Assembly: GCA_949710005.1 (NCBI GenBank)
Contig: OX453283.1
Location: forward strand, 24,023,204-24,087,203
Direction: 5' to 3'
From: Ricordea florida
Lineage: Eukaryota > Cnidaria > Anthozoa > Corallimorpharia > Ricordeidae
DNA: 64,000 nt
Below the pieces are notes generated by a model. The model was not told the DNA's origin. It was given only the letters and a program-made list of their open reading frames with translations, and made no database searches. Of this stretch, positions 1 through 13,500 are shown one piece after another (the stretch's first letter is position 1; each line of letters begins with the position of its first letter). The translations under genes and the position numbers were made by a program.

Positions 1-3000
1 TACTGTTCCTCTGTTCCTCTCTTCCTCTGTTCCTCTGTGCCTACTGTTCCTCTGTTCCTCTGTGCCTACTGTTCCTCTGTTCCTCTGTGCCTACTGTTCC
101 TCTGTTCCTCTTTGTCTCCTGTTCCTCTGTTCCTCTGTGCCTACTGTTCCTCTGTGCCTACTGTTCCTCTGTTCCTCTGTGCCTACTGTTCCTCTGTGCC
201 TACTGTTCCTCTGTTCCTCTGTGCCTACTGTTCCTCTGTTCCTCTCTTCCTCTGTTCCTCTGTGCCTACTGTTCCTCTGTTCCTCTGTGTCTCCTGTTCC
301 TCTGTTCCTCTGTGCCTACTGTTCCTCTGTGCCTACTGTTCCTCTGGTCCTCTGTGCCTACTGTTCCTCTGTTCCTCTGTTCCTACTGTTCCTCTGTGCC
401 TACTTTTCCTCTGTTCCTCTGTGCCTACTGTTCCTCTGTTCTTCTGTTCGTCTGTTCCTCTGTGCCTACTGTTCCTCTGTTCCTCTGTGCCTATTGTTCC
501 TCTGTTCCTCTGTGCCTACTGTTCCTCTGTGCCTACTGTTCCTCTGTGCCTACTGTTCCTCTGTTCCTCTGTGCCTACTGTTCCTCTGTTCCTCTGTACG
601 TACTGTTCCTCTGTGTCTACTGTTCCTCTTTTCCTCTGTGCCTACTGTTCCTCTGTTCCTCTGTGCCTACTGTTCCTCTGTTCCTCTGTGCCTACTGTTC
701 CTCTGTGTCTACTGTTCCTCTGTTCCTCTGTGCCTACTGTTCCTCTTTTCCTCTGTGCCTACTGTTCCTCTGTTCCTCTGTGTCTACTGTTCCTCTGTTC
801 CTCTGTGTCTACTGTTCCTCTGTTCCTTTGTGTCTACTGTTCCTCTGTGCCTACTGTTCCTCTGTTCCTCTGTGCCTACTGTTCCTCTGTTCCTCTGTTC
901 CTCTGTTCCTCTGTGCCTACTGTTCCTCTGTTCCTCTGTGCCTACTGTTCCTCTTTTCCTCTGTGCCTACTGTTCCTCTGTTCCTCTGTGCCTACTGTTC
1001 CTCTGTGCCTACTGTTCCTCTGTTCCTCTGTGCCTACTGTTCCTCTGTTCCTCTGTACGTACTGTTCCTCTGTGTCTACTGTTCCTCTGTTCCTCTGTGC
1101 CTACTGTTCCTCTGTGCCTACTGTTCCTCTGTGCCTACTGTTCCTCTGTGTCTTCTGTTCCTCTGTTCCTCTGTGCCTACTGTTCCTTTGTTCCTCTGTG
1201 CCTACTGTTCGTCTGTTCCTCTGTACGTACTGTTCCTCTGTGTCTACTGTTCCTCTGTTCCTCTGTGCCGACTGTTCCTCTGTTCCTCTGTGCCTACTGT
1301 TCCTCTGTTCCTCTGTGCCTACTGTTCCTCTGTGTCTACTTTTCCTCTGTTCCTCTGTGCCTACTGTTCCTCTGTTCCTCTGTGCCTACTGTTCGTCTGT
1401 TCCTCTGTGTCTACTGTTCCTCTGTACGTACTGTTCCTCTGTGTCTACTGTTCCTCTGTTCCTCTGTGCTTACTGTTCCTTTGTTCCTCTGTGCCTACTG
1501 TTTGTCTGTTCCTCTGTACGTACTGTTCCTCTGTGCCTACTGTTCCTCTGTGTCTACTGTTCCTCTGTACGTACTGTTCCTCTGTGTCTACTGTTCCTCT
1601 GTTCCTCTGTGCCTACTGTTCCTCTGTTCCTCTGTGCCTACTGTTCGTCTGTTCCTCTGTGTCTACTGTTCCTCTGTGCCTACTGTTCCTCTGTGTCTTC
1701 TGTTCCTCTGTTCCTCTGTGCCTACTGTTCCTCTGTTCCTCTGTGCCTACTGTTCCTCTGTGCCTACTGTTCCTCTGTTCCTCTGTTCCTACTGTTCCTC
1801 TGTTCCTCTGTACGTACTGTTCCTCTGTGTCTACTGTTCCTCTGTTCCTCTGTGCCTACTGTTCCTCTGTTCCTCTGTGCCTACTGTTCCTCTGTGCCTA
1901 CTGTTCTTCTGTTCCTCTGTGCCTACTGTTCCTCTTTTCCTCTGTGCCTACTGTTCCTCTGTGTCTACTGTTCCTCTGTTCCTCTGTGCCTACTGTTCCT
2001 CTGTTCCTCTGTGCCTACTGTTCCTCTGTTCCTCTGTGCCTACTGTTCACCGGGCCTCTGTGTCTACGTTTCCTGTGTTCCTCTGTGTCTACTGTTCCTC
2101 TGTTCCTCTGTGTCTACTGTTCCTCTGTGCCTACTGTTCCTCTGTTCCTCTGTGCCTACTTTTCCTCTGTTCCTCTGTTCCTCTGTTCCTCTGTGCCTAC
2201 TGTTCCTCTGTTCCTCTGTGCCTACTGTTCCTCTTTTCCTCTGTGCCTACTGTTCCTCTGTTCCTCTGTGCCTACTGTTCCTCTGTTCCTCTGTACGTAC
2301 TGTTCCTCTGTGTCTACTGTTCCTCTGTTCCTCTGTGCCTACTGTTCCTCTTTTCCTCTGTGCCTACTGTTCCTCTGTTCCTCTGTGCCTACTGTTCCTC
2401 TGTTCCTCTGTGCCTACTGTTCCTCTGTTCCTCTGTACGTACTGTTCCTCTGTATCTACTGTTTCTCTGTTCCTCTGTGCCTACTGTTCCTCTGTGTCTA
2501 CTGTTCCTCTGTTTCTCTGTGCCTACTGTTCCTTTGTTCCTCTGTGCCTACTGTTCGTCTGTTCCTCTGTACGTACTGTTCCTCTGTGTCTACTGTTCCT
2601 CTTTTCCTCTGTGCCTACTGTTCCTCTGTGTCTACTGTTCCTCTGTTCCTCTGTGCCTACTGTTCCTCTGTTCCTCTGTGCGTACGGTTCCTCTGTTCCT
2701 GTGTGCCTACTGTTCACCGGGCCTCTGTGTCTACGTTTCCTGTGTTCCTCTGTGTCTACTGTTCCTCTGTTCCTCTGTGTCTACTGTTCCTCTGTGTCTA
2801 CTGTTCCTCTGTTCCTCTGTGTCTACTCTTCCTCTGTTCCTCTCTGCCTACTGTTCCTCTGTTCCTCTGTGTCTACTTTTCCTCTGTTCCTCTGTGCCTA
2901 CTGTTCCTCTGTGTCTACTGTTCCTCTGTTCCTCTGTGCCTACTGTTCCTCTGTTCCTCTGTGCCTACTGTTCCTCTGTTCCTCTTTGCCTACTGTTCCT

Positions 3001-5742
3001 CTGTTCCTCTGTGCCTACTGTTCCTCTGTTCCTCTGTGCCTACTGTTCCTCTGTTCCTCTTTGCCTACTGTTCCTCTGTTCCTATGTGCCTACTGTTCCT
3101 CTGTTCCTCTGTGCCTACTGTTCCTCTGTGCCTACTGTTCCTCTGTTCCTCTGTGCCTACTGTTCCTCTGTTCCTCTCTTCCTCTGTTCCTCTGTGCCTA
3201 CTGTTCCTCTGTGTCTACTGTTCCTCTGTTCCTCTGTGCCTACTGTTCCTCTGTTCCTCTGTGCCTACTGTTCCTCTGTGCCTACTGTTCCTCTGTTCCT
3301 CTGTGCCTACTGTTCCTCTGTTCCTCTCTTCCTCTGTTCCTCTGTGCCTACTGTTCCTCTGTTCCTCTGTGCCTACTGTTCCTCTGTTCCTCTGTGCCTA
3401 CTGTTCCTCTGTTCCTCTTTGTCTCCTGTTCCTCTGTTCCTCTGTGCCTACTGTTCCTCTGTGCCTACTGTTCCTCTGTTCCTCTGTGCCTACTGTTCCT
3501 CTGTGCCTACTGTTCCTCTGTTCCTCTGTGCCTACTGTTCCTCTGTTCCTCTCTTCCTCTGTTCCTCTGTGCCTACTGTTCCTCTGTTCCTCTGTGTCTC
3601 CTGTTCCTCTGTTCCTCTGTGCCTACTGTTCCTCTGTGCCTACTGTTCCTCTGGTCCTCTGTGCCTACTGTTCCTCTATTCCTCTGTTCCTACTGTTCCT
3701 CTGTGCCTACTTTTCCTCTGTTCCTCTGTGCCTACTGTTCCTCTGTTCTTCTGTTCGTCTGTTCCTCTGTGCCTACTGTTCCTCTGTTCCTCTGTGCCTA
3801 TTGTTCCTCTGTTCCTCTGTGCCTACTGTTCCTCTGTGCCTACTGTTCCTCTGTGCCTACTGTTCCTCTGTTCCTCTGTGCCTACTGTTCCTCTGTTCCT
3901 CTGTACGTACTGTTCCTCTGTGTCTACTGTTCCTCTGTTCCTCTGTGCCTACTGTTCCTCTGTTCCTCTGTGCCTACTGTTCCTCTGTTCCTCTGTGCCT
4001 ACTGTTCCTCTGTGTCTACTGTTCCTCTGTTCCTCTGTGCCTACTGTTCCTCTTTTCCTCTGTGCCTACTGTTCCTCTGTTCCTCTGTGTCTACTGTTGC
4101 TCTGTTCCTCTGTGTCTACTGTTCGTCTGTTCCTTTGTGTCTACTGTTCCTCTGTGCCTACTGTTCCTCTGTTCCTCTGTGCCTACTGTTCCTCTGTTCC
4201 TCGGTTCCTCTGTTCCTCTGTGCCTACTGTTCCTCTGTTCCTCTGTGCCTACTGTTCCTCTTTTCCTCTGTGCCTACTGTTCCTCTGTTCCTCTGTGCCT
4301 ACTGTTCCTCTGTGCCTACTGTTCCTCTGTTCCTCTGTGCCTACTGTTCCTCTGTTCCTCTGTACGTACTGTTCCTCTGTGTCTACTGTTCCTCTGTTCC
4401 TCTGTGCCTACTGTTCCTCTGTGCCTACTGTTCCTCTGTGCCTACTGTTCCTCTGTGTCTTCTGTTCCTCTGTTCCTCTGTGCCTACTGTTCCTTTGTTC
4501 CTCTGTGCCTACTGTTCGTCTGTTCCTCTGTACGTACTGTTCCTCTGTGTCTACTGTTCCTCTGTTCCTCTGTGCCTACTGTTCCTCTGTTCCTCTGTGC
4601 CTACTGTTCCTCTGTTCCTCTGTGCCTACTGTTCCTCTGTGTCTACTTTTCCTCTGTTCTTCTGTGCCTACTGTTCCTCTGTTCCTCTGTGCCTACTGTT
4701 CGTCTGTTCCTCTGTGTCTACTGTTCCTCTGTACGTACTGTTCCTCTGTGTCTACTGTTCCTCTTTTCCTCTGTGCCTACTGTTCCTTTGTTCCTCTGTG
4801 CCTACTGTTCGTCTGTTCCTCTGTACGTACTGTTCCTCTGTGCCTACTGTTCCTCTGTGTCTACTGTTCCTCTGTACGTACTGTTCCTCTGTGTCTACTG
4901 TTCCTCTGTTCCTCTGTGCCTACTGTTCCTCTGTTCCTCTGTGCCTACTGTTCGTCTGTTCCTCTGTGTCTACTGTTCGTCTGTGCCTACTGTTCCTCTG
5001 TGTCTTCTGTTCCTCTGTTCCTCTGTGCCTACTGTTCCTTTGTTCCTCTGTGCCTACTGTTCGTCTGTTCCTCTGTACGTACTGTTCCTCTGTGTCTACT
5101 GTTCCTCTGTTCCTCTGTGCCTACTGTTCCTCTGTTCCTCTGTGCCTACTGTTCCTCTGTTCCTCTGTGCCTACTGTTCACCGGGCCTCTGTGTCTACGT
5201 TTCCTGTGTTCCTCTGTGCCTACTGTTTGTCTGTTCGTCTGTCTTCTGTGTCTACTGTACATATGTTCCTCTGTGTCTACTGTTCCCGGTTTCTATTGTT
5301 GCCCGGTGTCTACTGTTCCTCTGTTCCTCTGTGTCTACTGTTCCTGTGTTCCTCTGTGTCTACTGTACCTCTGTTCCTCGATGTCTACTGTTCCTCTGTT
5401 CCTCTGTGTTTACTTTTTCTCTGTATATACTGTTGCTCTTCTCCTCTGTTCCTACTGTTCCTCTGTGTCTACTGTTCCTCTGTGCCTCTGTGCCTCCTGT
5501 TCCTCTGTGCCTCTGTGCCTACTGTTCCTCTGTTCCTCTGCGTCTACTGTTCCTCTGTGTCTGCTGTTCCTCTGTTCCTCTGTGTCTAATGTTCCTCTGT
5601 GTCTAATGTTGCTCTGTGTCTGCTGTTTCTACTGTTGCTCTATTCCTCTGTGTCTACGGTTCCTCTGTTCCTTTGTATCTACTGTTTTCACTGTTGCTCT
5701 GTTGCTCTGTTCCTCTGTGTCTACTGTTCCTCTGTTCCTCTT
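1..5742. repeat. T/C-rich minisatellite, 25-bp and 17-bp units, with higher-order structure
   Basis: The whole stretch is built from CCTCTGTT (8 bp) and CCTCTGTGCCTACTGTT (17 bp) blocks, mostly alternating as 25-bp units with runs of 17-bp units. Recurrent variants (TACGTACTG, GTGTCTACTG, CACCGGGCCTC) mark sub-blocks. Rare landmarks recur exactly 3,307 bp apart, for example at 16/3323, 241/3548, 341/3648, 441/3748, 1511/4818 and 1693/5000, so positions 1-1715 and 3308-5022 are a higher-order duplication. The last ~500 bp are degenerate. Neither unit contains a stop codon in any plus-strand frame, so all three frames stay open for 5.5 kb; this is a property of the unit and not evidence of coding. 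The left end is outside the window. Confidence 0.97.
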
Positions 5743-6922
5743 TCACCTTTACTATACTGCGATGTAATGACGTCAGTCAGGTCGTCGTAGACGACCCATG
5801 AGCCCTAATTTTGAAGACAAACCGTACATGACAAATGTGTTTATCGAAGGACTCGACGATCGCGAATGTTGTCAGTTGAGGACTCGACGGACTTAACGTA
5901 AAATATATTTTATACTTTTAATGACTACAATGTTGAAGACAAAAACCGACTAAATACCAGTATTTGGACCCGACAATGGAGACAACGAGGGACTAAATAA
6001 AATATATATTAATAGTATAACTTCATATTGATCACTGATCGGTCAAGAATACGGATCGCCAGCATGTTAACGCGACAGCCGACGAAACGGAGTTTCATGA
6101 CCAGCTACAATTTTGGAGGACGATAAGTTTTTACAACCTGTAACATCAATTTGAACTGAGTTATTCTCATCTTTTCTACACAATACAGTGCATTACATTT
6201 CAATACTTCTCCGTGTATCACATCAATTCCCAGTCAAATTTGACACTTATTATTATTGGTCCGACAAAGAACGAACTCCGATTCTTTTGTCCTTAAGAGC
6301 GCCTGTCCGTAAATCTCGAGAATGCGACGTCAGTTAGGAAAATTCGAAATTCTTTTTATTTTATCCAAAGAACCCCTTTGGTGAGTTGTTTTCGAAAATA
6401 TAACTGAAAAGTCCCAGCGCCTTTTATTTTGCGAGAAATTACGAAAAGTTGGATTTGGCGGATTTAGGCCGCAAAAGACCGGTGAAATATAGAAGTTTTA
6501 AAGGCGGTCGTGACGAATAACCGTTTATCGTATTACAACCATCTTTTTACACCATCAAAATCTATCCTTATACTTAACAATTCTACAGAAAAAACATTTT
6601 ATTTCAAAACGTTACGTGACTATTTGAGCGAGCAAAGAGGTAGCTTTTACGGCTTGGAGACAGGAGGCCAATTTTGGCGAATTTCAAAGCCTCCAAATGG
6701 TCCGTGGTACATGAGAAAATACCATAAAATTACAACCACTGTAAACGCCAATCATTGCTTTATAACATACTAAAAAATATCTGGCGGCAATCCAAAGCCC
6801 TTCCCGTGAGAGGTCAAGATGTAAAGTACTATTTTATGATATCGGCGAATCACGCCTGCAAAGTGCCCTCGTACTTTACTGTCACATTTTTAAATTTTAC
6901 GCACAAATGGCCAATACGAAAA
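5743..6922. other. Unannotated AT-rich spacer
   Basis: About 1.2 kb between the satellite and the next repeat. I see no coding region with homology I recognise, no RNA gene and no clear repeat. Short ORFs here look random. Confidence 0.6.
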
Positions 6923-7391
6923 CATTTTACTCTTAAGACACCGTATTGAAGATTTACTACACTGTTTTGAGTCGTGAAAGCATTTAGACATGAATCAAAA
7001 ACATAATTTATCACCCATCGACCGATATACTAGGAGTCGCGTGTCATTTCAAACCACAAACACATTGTCACGCTTTACTCTTACATTTTACTCTTAAGAC
7101 ACCCTATTGAAAATTTACTACACTGTTTTGAGTCGTGAAAGCATTTAGACATGAATCAAAAGCATAATTTATCATGCATCAACCGATATACTAGGAGTCG
7201 CGTGTCATTTCAAAACACACATTATCACGGTTTACTCTTACATTTTACTCTTAAGACACCCTATTGAAGATTTACTACAGTGTTTTGAGTCGTTAAAGCA
7301 TTTAGACATGAATCAAAAGCATAATTTATCACGCATCAACCGATATACTAGGAGTCGCGTGTCATTTCAAAACACAAACACATTGTCACGC
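6923..7391. repeat. Three-copy tandem repeat, ~160 bp
   Basis: Three copies begin with CATTTTACTCTTAAGACACC-like sequence at 6923, 7084 and 7241 (spacing 161 and 157 bp). Each contains ACCGATATACTAGGAGTCGC and ends near the CATTGTCACGC motif. Copies differ by scattered substitutions and a small deletion, so the array is older than the adjacent 1.1-kb array. Confidence 0.9.
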
Positions 7392-7524
7392 TCACTGATT
7401 CAAAAATAGTTTCTTTAGAGCAATAGAATTCAAAAATCGTGCGGAAGTTTATCACGATGTAAAGGGCACACAGTCAAATTTAAGTGCACTTCGTCGATCT
7501 CAAAAATGCCTTTAAAAATGCATT

Positions 7525-10500
7525 CGATAGTAACCTCTTGCCGGATCCATCACCAACAAAAAGTAGCGATGGCGATATAGAACTGAGCGAGGAAGAGACG
7601 AACATGCCAGGCACGCCTCATTCAGAAATGATCCAAAGTTCTCAAGGAAGAACCACTAATACTCAAACGCCAAGAGAAAGCCGTAAACGTAACCGCGAAA
7701 CGCGGAAAGAGAAAGCTCACATACGTGACAGTAGCAACGGCAATTACGGTAGAGCCAGAAAGCGTTAACGCTCTGACGAAAAGGCTGCCATGTAGATGTT
7801 AGTAAAAAAATCTGAGGAATCTATTGCCATACTACAGGCATTGAGACAAACATACTTGCCCTAGAACACTGAGATATAGTGCACGGGCAAAGATCAGACC
7901 AGATCCAGAATTTCAATCTGACATCTATAAGATAAGAAGAGACGCAGAGCATCAACTGCTAGGAGCGTTAAAGAAATTTCACTACCGTAGCGTAGAGACA
8001 AACAAACTGGAACTTAGAGAACTTGAGCGAAAGTATTCTAAAGAAAACCTTATTGAGCAAATGGCATTTAATACAGAATCAACCTCTACTGAGTGAGATA
8101 TACAAAGAGCCTCCCATCATATTTTACAAAAGAGGAAAATCGCTCAAAGACATACTCGTGAGATTCAAACTCTAAAGGCAAAGAAACCACACTTGCGAAC
8201 AGCGGGAGTCGTGTAGGCCTGTCACAACTATTTTTAAATCTGTGATTGATACCAGACAGTGCTCCGTCCTGCGTCGCACAAGAAAACCTAACTAACAGCA
8301 TGTACAAGATCTACGAGCACAAAGATTTTTGAGCTCGAAAGCCACAGATAAGCAATTCCAATACTAAGAGAAACTATCTGTGCAAAAAGGAAACTAAACA
8401 TGCTCTAGAAATCCAAATAAGGCCTTTATAAGAAACACAACCCAACCCTCGGATCGAAACCACACTTACACCATTGGTTTACATGAGCCAATAAGAAGCC
8501 AGGATTTTCGATCCTCCCTACGAGTATAACAACGGCAAAAGAACTCACTTCCTACGGAGAGAATCAGAAATTCCTCTGTCACTCCACGTCAGCTAGAGAA
8601 ACAACATAGGAGCAACTGACGAGGTTCACTATAGAACCGAAACTGCAGTATTGCTTGAGAATTACTATGGAGAACAAACTAAATAGCGATAGTAACCTCT
8701 TGCCGGATCCATCACCAACAAAAAGTAGCGATGGCGATATAGAACTGAGCGAGGAAGAGACGAACATGCCAGGCACGCCTCATTCAGAAATGATCCAAAG
8801 TTCTCAAGGAAGAACCACTAATACTCAAACGCCAAGAGAAAGCCGTAAACGTAACCGCGAAACGCGGAAAGAGAAAGCTCACATACGTGACAGTAGCAAC
8901 GGCAATTACGGTAGAGCCAGAAAGCGTTAACGCTCTGACGAAAAGGCTGCCATGTAGATGTTAGTAAAAAAATCTGAGGAATCTATTGCCATACTACAGG
9001 CATTGAGACAAACATACTTGCCCTAGAACACTGAGATATAGTGCACGGGCAAAGATCAGACCAGATCCAGAATTTCAATCTGACATCTATAAGATAAGAA
9101 GAGACGCAGAGCATCAACTGCTAGGAGCGTTAAAGAAATTTCACTACCGTAGCGTAGAGACAAACAAACTGGAACTTAGAGAACTTGAGCGAAAGTATTC
9201 TAAAGAAAACCTTATTGAGCAAATGGCATTTAATACAGAATCAACCTCTACTGAGTGAGATATACAAAGAGCCTCCCATCATATTTTACAAAAGAGGACA
9301 ATCGCTCAAAGACATACTCGTGAGATTCAAACTCTAAAGGCAAAGAAACCACACTTGCGAACAGCGGGAGTCGTGTAGGCCTGTCACAACTATTTTTAAA
9401 TCTGTGATTGATACCAGACAGTGCTCCGTCCTGCGTCGCACAAGAAAACCTAACTAACAGCATGTACAAGATCTACGAGCACAAAGATTTTTGAGCTCGA
9501 AAGCCACAGATAAGCAATTCCAATACTAAGAGAAACTATCTGTGCAAAAAGGAAACTAAACATGCTCTAGAAATCCAAATAAGGCCTTTATAAGAAACAC
9601 AACCCAACCCTCGGATCGAAACCACACTTACACCATTGGTTTACATGAGCCAATAAGAAGCCAGGATTTTCGATCCTCCCTACGAGTATAACAACGGCAA
9701 AAGAACTCACTTCCTACGGAGAGAATCAGAAATTCCTCTGTCACTCCACGTCAGCTAGACAAACAACATAGGAGCAACTGACGAGGTTCACTATAGAACC
9801 GAAACTGCAGTATTGCTTGAGAATTACTATGGAGAACAAACTAAATAGCGATAGTAACCTCTTGCCGGATCCATCACCAACAAAAAGTAGCGATGGCGAT
9901 ATAGAACTGAGCGAGGAAGAGACGAACATGCCAGGCACGCCTCATTCAGAAATGATCCAAAGTTCTCAAGGAAGAACCACTAATACTCAAACGCCAAGAG
10001 AAAGCCGTAAACGTAACCGCGAAACGCGGAAAGAGAAAGCTCACATACGTGACAGTAGCAACGGCAATTACGGTAGAGCCAGAAAGCGTTAACGCTCTGA
10101 CGAAAAGGCTGCCATGTAGATGTTAGTAAAAAAATCTGAGGAATCTATTGCCATACTACAGGCATTGAGACAAACATACTTGCCCTAGAACACTGAGATA
10201 TAGTGCACGGGCAAAGATCAGACCAGATCCAGAATTTCAATCTGACATCTATAAGATAAGAAGAGACGCAGAGCATCAACTGCTAGGAGCGTTAAAGAAA
10301 TTTCACTACCGTAGCGTAGAGACAAACAAACTGGAACTTAGAGAACTTGAGCGAAAGTATTCTAAAGAAAACCTTATTGAGCAAATGGCATTTAATACAG
10401 AATCAACCTCTACTGAGTGAGATATACAAAGAGCCTCCCATGAAAATCGCTCAAAGACATACTCGTGAGATTCAAACTCTAAAGGCAAAGAAACCACACT

Positions 10501-13500
10501 TGCGAACAGCGGGAGTCGTGTAGGCCTGTCACAACTATTTTTAAATCTGTGATTGATACCAGACAGTGCTCCGTCCTGCGTCGCACAAGAAAACCTAACT
10601 AACAGCATGTACAAGATCTACGAGCACAAAGATTTTTGAGCTCGAAAGCCACAGATAAGCAATTCCAATACTAAGAGAAACTATCTGTGCAAAAAGGAAA
10701 CTAAACATGCTCTAGAAATCCAAATAAGGCCTTTATAAGAAACACAACCCAACCCTCGGATCGAAACCACACTTACACCATTGGTTTACATGAGCCAATA
10801 AGAAGCCAGGATTTTCGATCCTCCCTACGAGTATAACAACGGCAAAAGAACTCACTTCCTACGGAGAGAATCAGAAATTCCTCTGTCACTCCACATCAGC
10901 TAGACAAACAACATAGGAGCAACTGACGAGGTTCACTATAGAACCGAAACTGCAGTATTGCTTGAGAATTACTATGGAGAACAAACTAAATAGCGATAGT
11001 AACCTCTTGCCGGATCCATCACCAACAAAAAGTAGCGATGGCGATATAGAACTGAGCGAGGAAGAGACGAACATGCCAGGCACGCCTCATTCAGAAATGA
11101 TCCAAAGTTCTCAAGGAAGAACCACTAATACTCAAACGCCAAGAGAAAGCCGTAAACGTAACCGCGAAACGCGGAAAGAGAAAGCTCACATACGTGACAG
11201 TAGCAACGGCAATTACGGTAGAGCCAGAAAGCGTTAACGCTCTGACGAAAAGGCTGCCATGTAGATGTTAGTAAAAAAATCTGAGGAATCTATTGCCATA
11301 CTACAGGCATTGAGACAAACATACTTGCCCTAGAACACTGAGATATAGTGCACGGGCAAAGATCAGACCAGATCCAGAATTTCAATCTGACATCTATAAG
11401 ATAAGAAGAGACGCAGAGCATCAACTGCTAGGAGCGTTAAAGAAATTTCACTACCGTAGCGTAGAGACAAACAAACTGGAACTTAGAGAACTTGAGCGAA
11501 AGTATTCTAAAGAAAACCTTATTGAGCAAATGGCATTTAATACAGAATCAACCTCTACTGAGTGAGATATACAAAGAGCCTCCCATGAAAATCGCTCAAA
11601 GACATACTCGTGAGATTCAAACTCTAAAGGCAAAGAAACCACACTTGCGAACAGCGGGAGTCGTGTAGGCCTGTCACAACTATTTTTAAATCTGTGATTG
11701 ATACCAGACAGTGCTCCGTCCTGCGTCGCACAAGAAAACCTAACTAACAGCATGTACAAGATCTACGAGCACAAAGATTTTTGAGCTCGAAAGCCACAGA
11801 TAAGCAATTCCAATACTAAGAGAAACTATCTGTGCAAAAAGGAAACTAAACATGCTCTAGAAATCCAAATAAGGTCTTTATAAGAAACACAACCCAACCC
11901 TCGGATCGAAACCACACTTACACCATTGGTTTACATGAGCCAATAAGAAGCCAGGATTTTCGATCCTCCCTACGAGTATAACAACGGCAAAAGAACTCAC
12001 TTCCTACGGAGAGAATCAGAAATTCCTCTGTCACTCCACGTCAGCTAGACAAACAACATAGGAGCAACTGACGAGGTTCACTATAGAACCGAAACTGCAG
12101 TATTGCTTGAGAATTACTATGGAGAACAAACTAAATAGCGATAGTAACCTCTTGCCGGATCCATCACCAACAAAAAGTAGCGATGGCGATATAGAACTGA
12201 GCGAGGAAGAGACGAACATGCCAGGCACGCCTCATTCAGAAATGATCCAAAGTTCTCAAGGAAGAACCACTAATACTCAAACGCCAAGAGAAAGCCGTAA
12301 ACGTAACCGCGAAACGCGGAAAGAGAAAGCTCACATACGTGACAGTAGCAACGGCAATTACGGTAGAGCCAGAAAGCGTTAACGCTCTGACGAAAAGGCT
12401 GCCATGTAGATGTTAGTAAAAAAATCTGAGGAATCTATTGCCATACTACAGGCATTGAGACAAACATACTTGCCCTAGAACACTGAGATATAGTGCACGG
12501 GCAAAGATCAGACCAGATCCAGAATTTCAATCTGACATCTATAAGATAAGAAGAGACGCAGAGCATCAACTGCTAGGAGCGTTAAAGAAATTTCACTACC
12601 GTAGCGTAGAGACAAACAAACTGGAACTTAGAGAACTTGAGCGAAAGTATTCTAAAGAAAACCTTATTGAGCAAATGGCATTTAATACAGAATCAACCTC
12701 TACTGAGTGAGATATACAAAGAGCCTCCCATGAAAATCGCTCAAAGACATACTCGTGAGATTCAAACTCTAAAGGCAAAGAAACCACACTTGCGAACAGC
12801 GGGAGTCGTGTAGGCCTGTCACAACTATTTTTAAATCTGTGATTGATACCAGACAGTGCTCCGTCCTGCGTCGCACAAGAAAACCTAACTAACAGCATGT
12901 ACAAGATCTACGAGCACAAAGATTTTTGAGCTCGAAAGCCACAGATAAGCAATTCCAATACTAAGAGAAACTATCTGTGCAAAAAGGAAACTAAACATGC
13001 TCTAGAAATCCAAATAAGGTCTTTATAAGAAACACAACCCAACCCTCGGATCGAAACCACACTTACACCATTGGTTTACATGAGCCAATAAGAAGCCAGG
13101 ATTTTCGATCCTCCCTACGAGTATAACAACGGCAAAAGAACTCACTTCCTACGGAGAGAATCAGAAATTCCTCTGTCACTCCACGTCAGCTAGAGAAACA
13201 ACATAGGAGCAACTGACGAGGTTCACTATAGAACCGAAACTGCAGTATTGCTTGAGAATTACTATGGAGAACAAACTAAATAGCGATAGTAACCTCTTGC
13301 CGGATCCATCACCAACAAAAAGTAGCGATGGCGATATAGAACTGAGCGAGGAAGAGACGAACATGCCAGGCACGCCTCATTCAGAAATGATCCAAAGTTC
13401 TCAAGGAAGAACCACTAATACTCAAACGCCAAGAGAAAGCCGTAAACGTAACCGCGAAACGCGGAAAGAGAAAGCTCACATACGTGACAGTAGCAACGGC

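Noticed and set aside
37-5767. Three overlapping plus-strand open frames of 1,839-1,901 codons
   Set aside because: They are translations of a satellite whose units lack stops in every frame; there is no non-repetitive sequence, splice context or conserved domain.
6510-6949. 87- and 64-codon ORFs left of the array
   Set aside because: No recognisable motif and no supporting context; length is compatible with chance.
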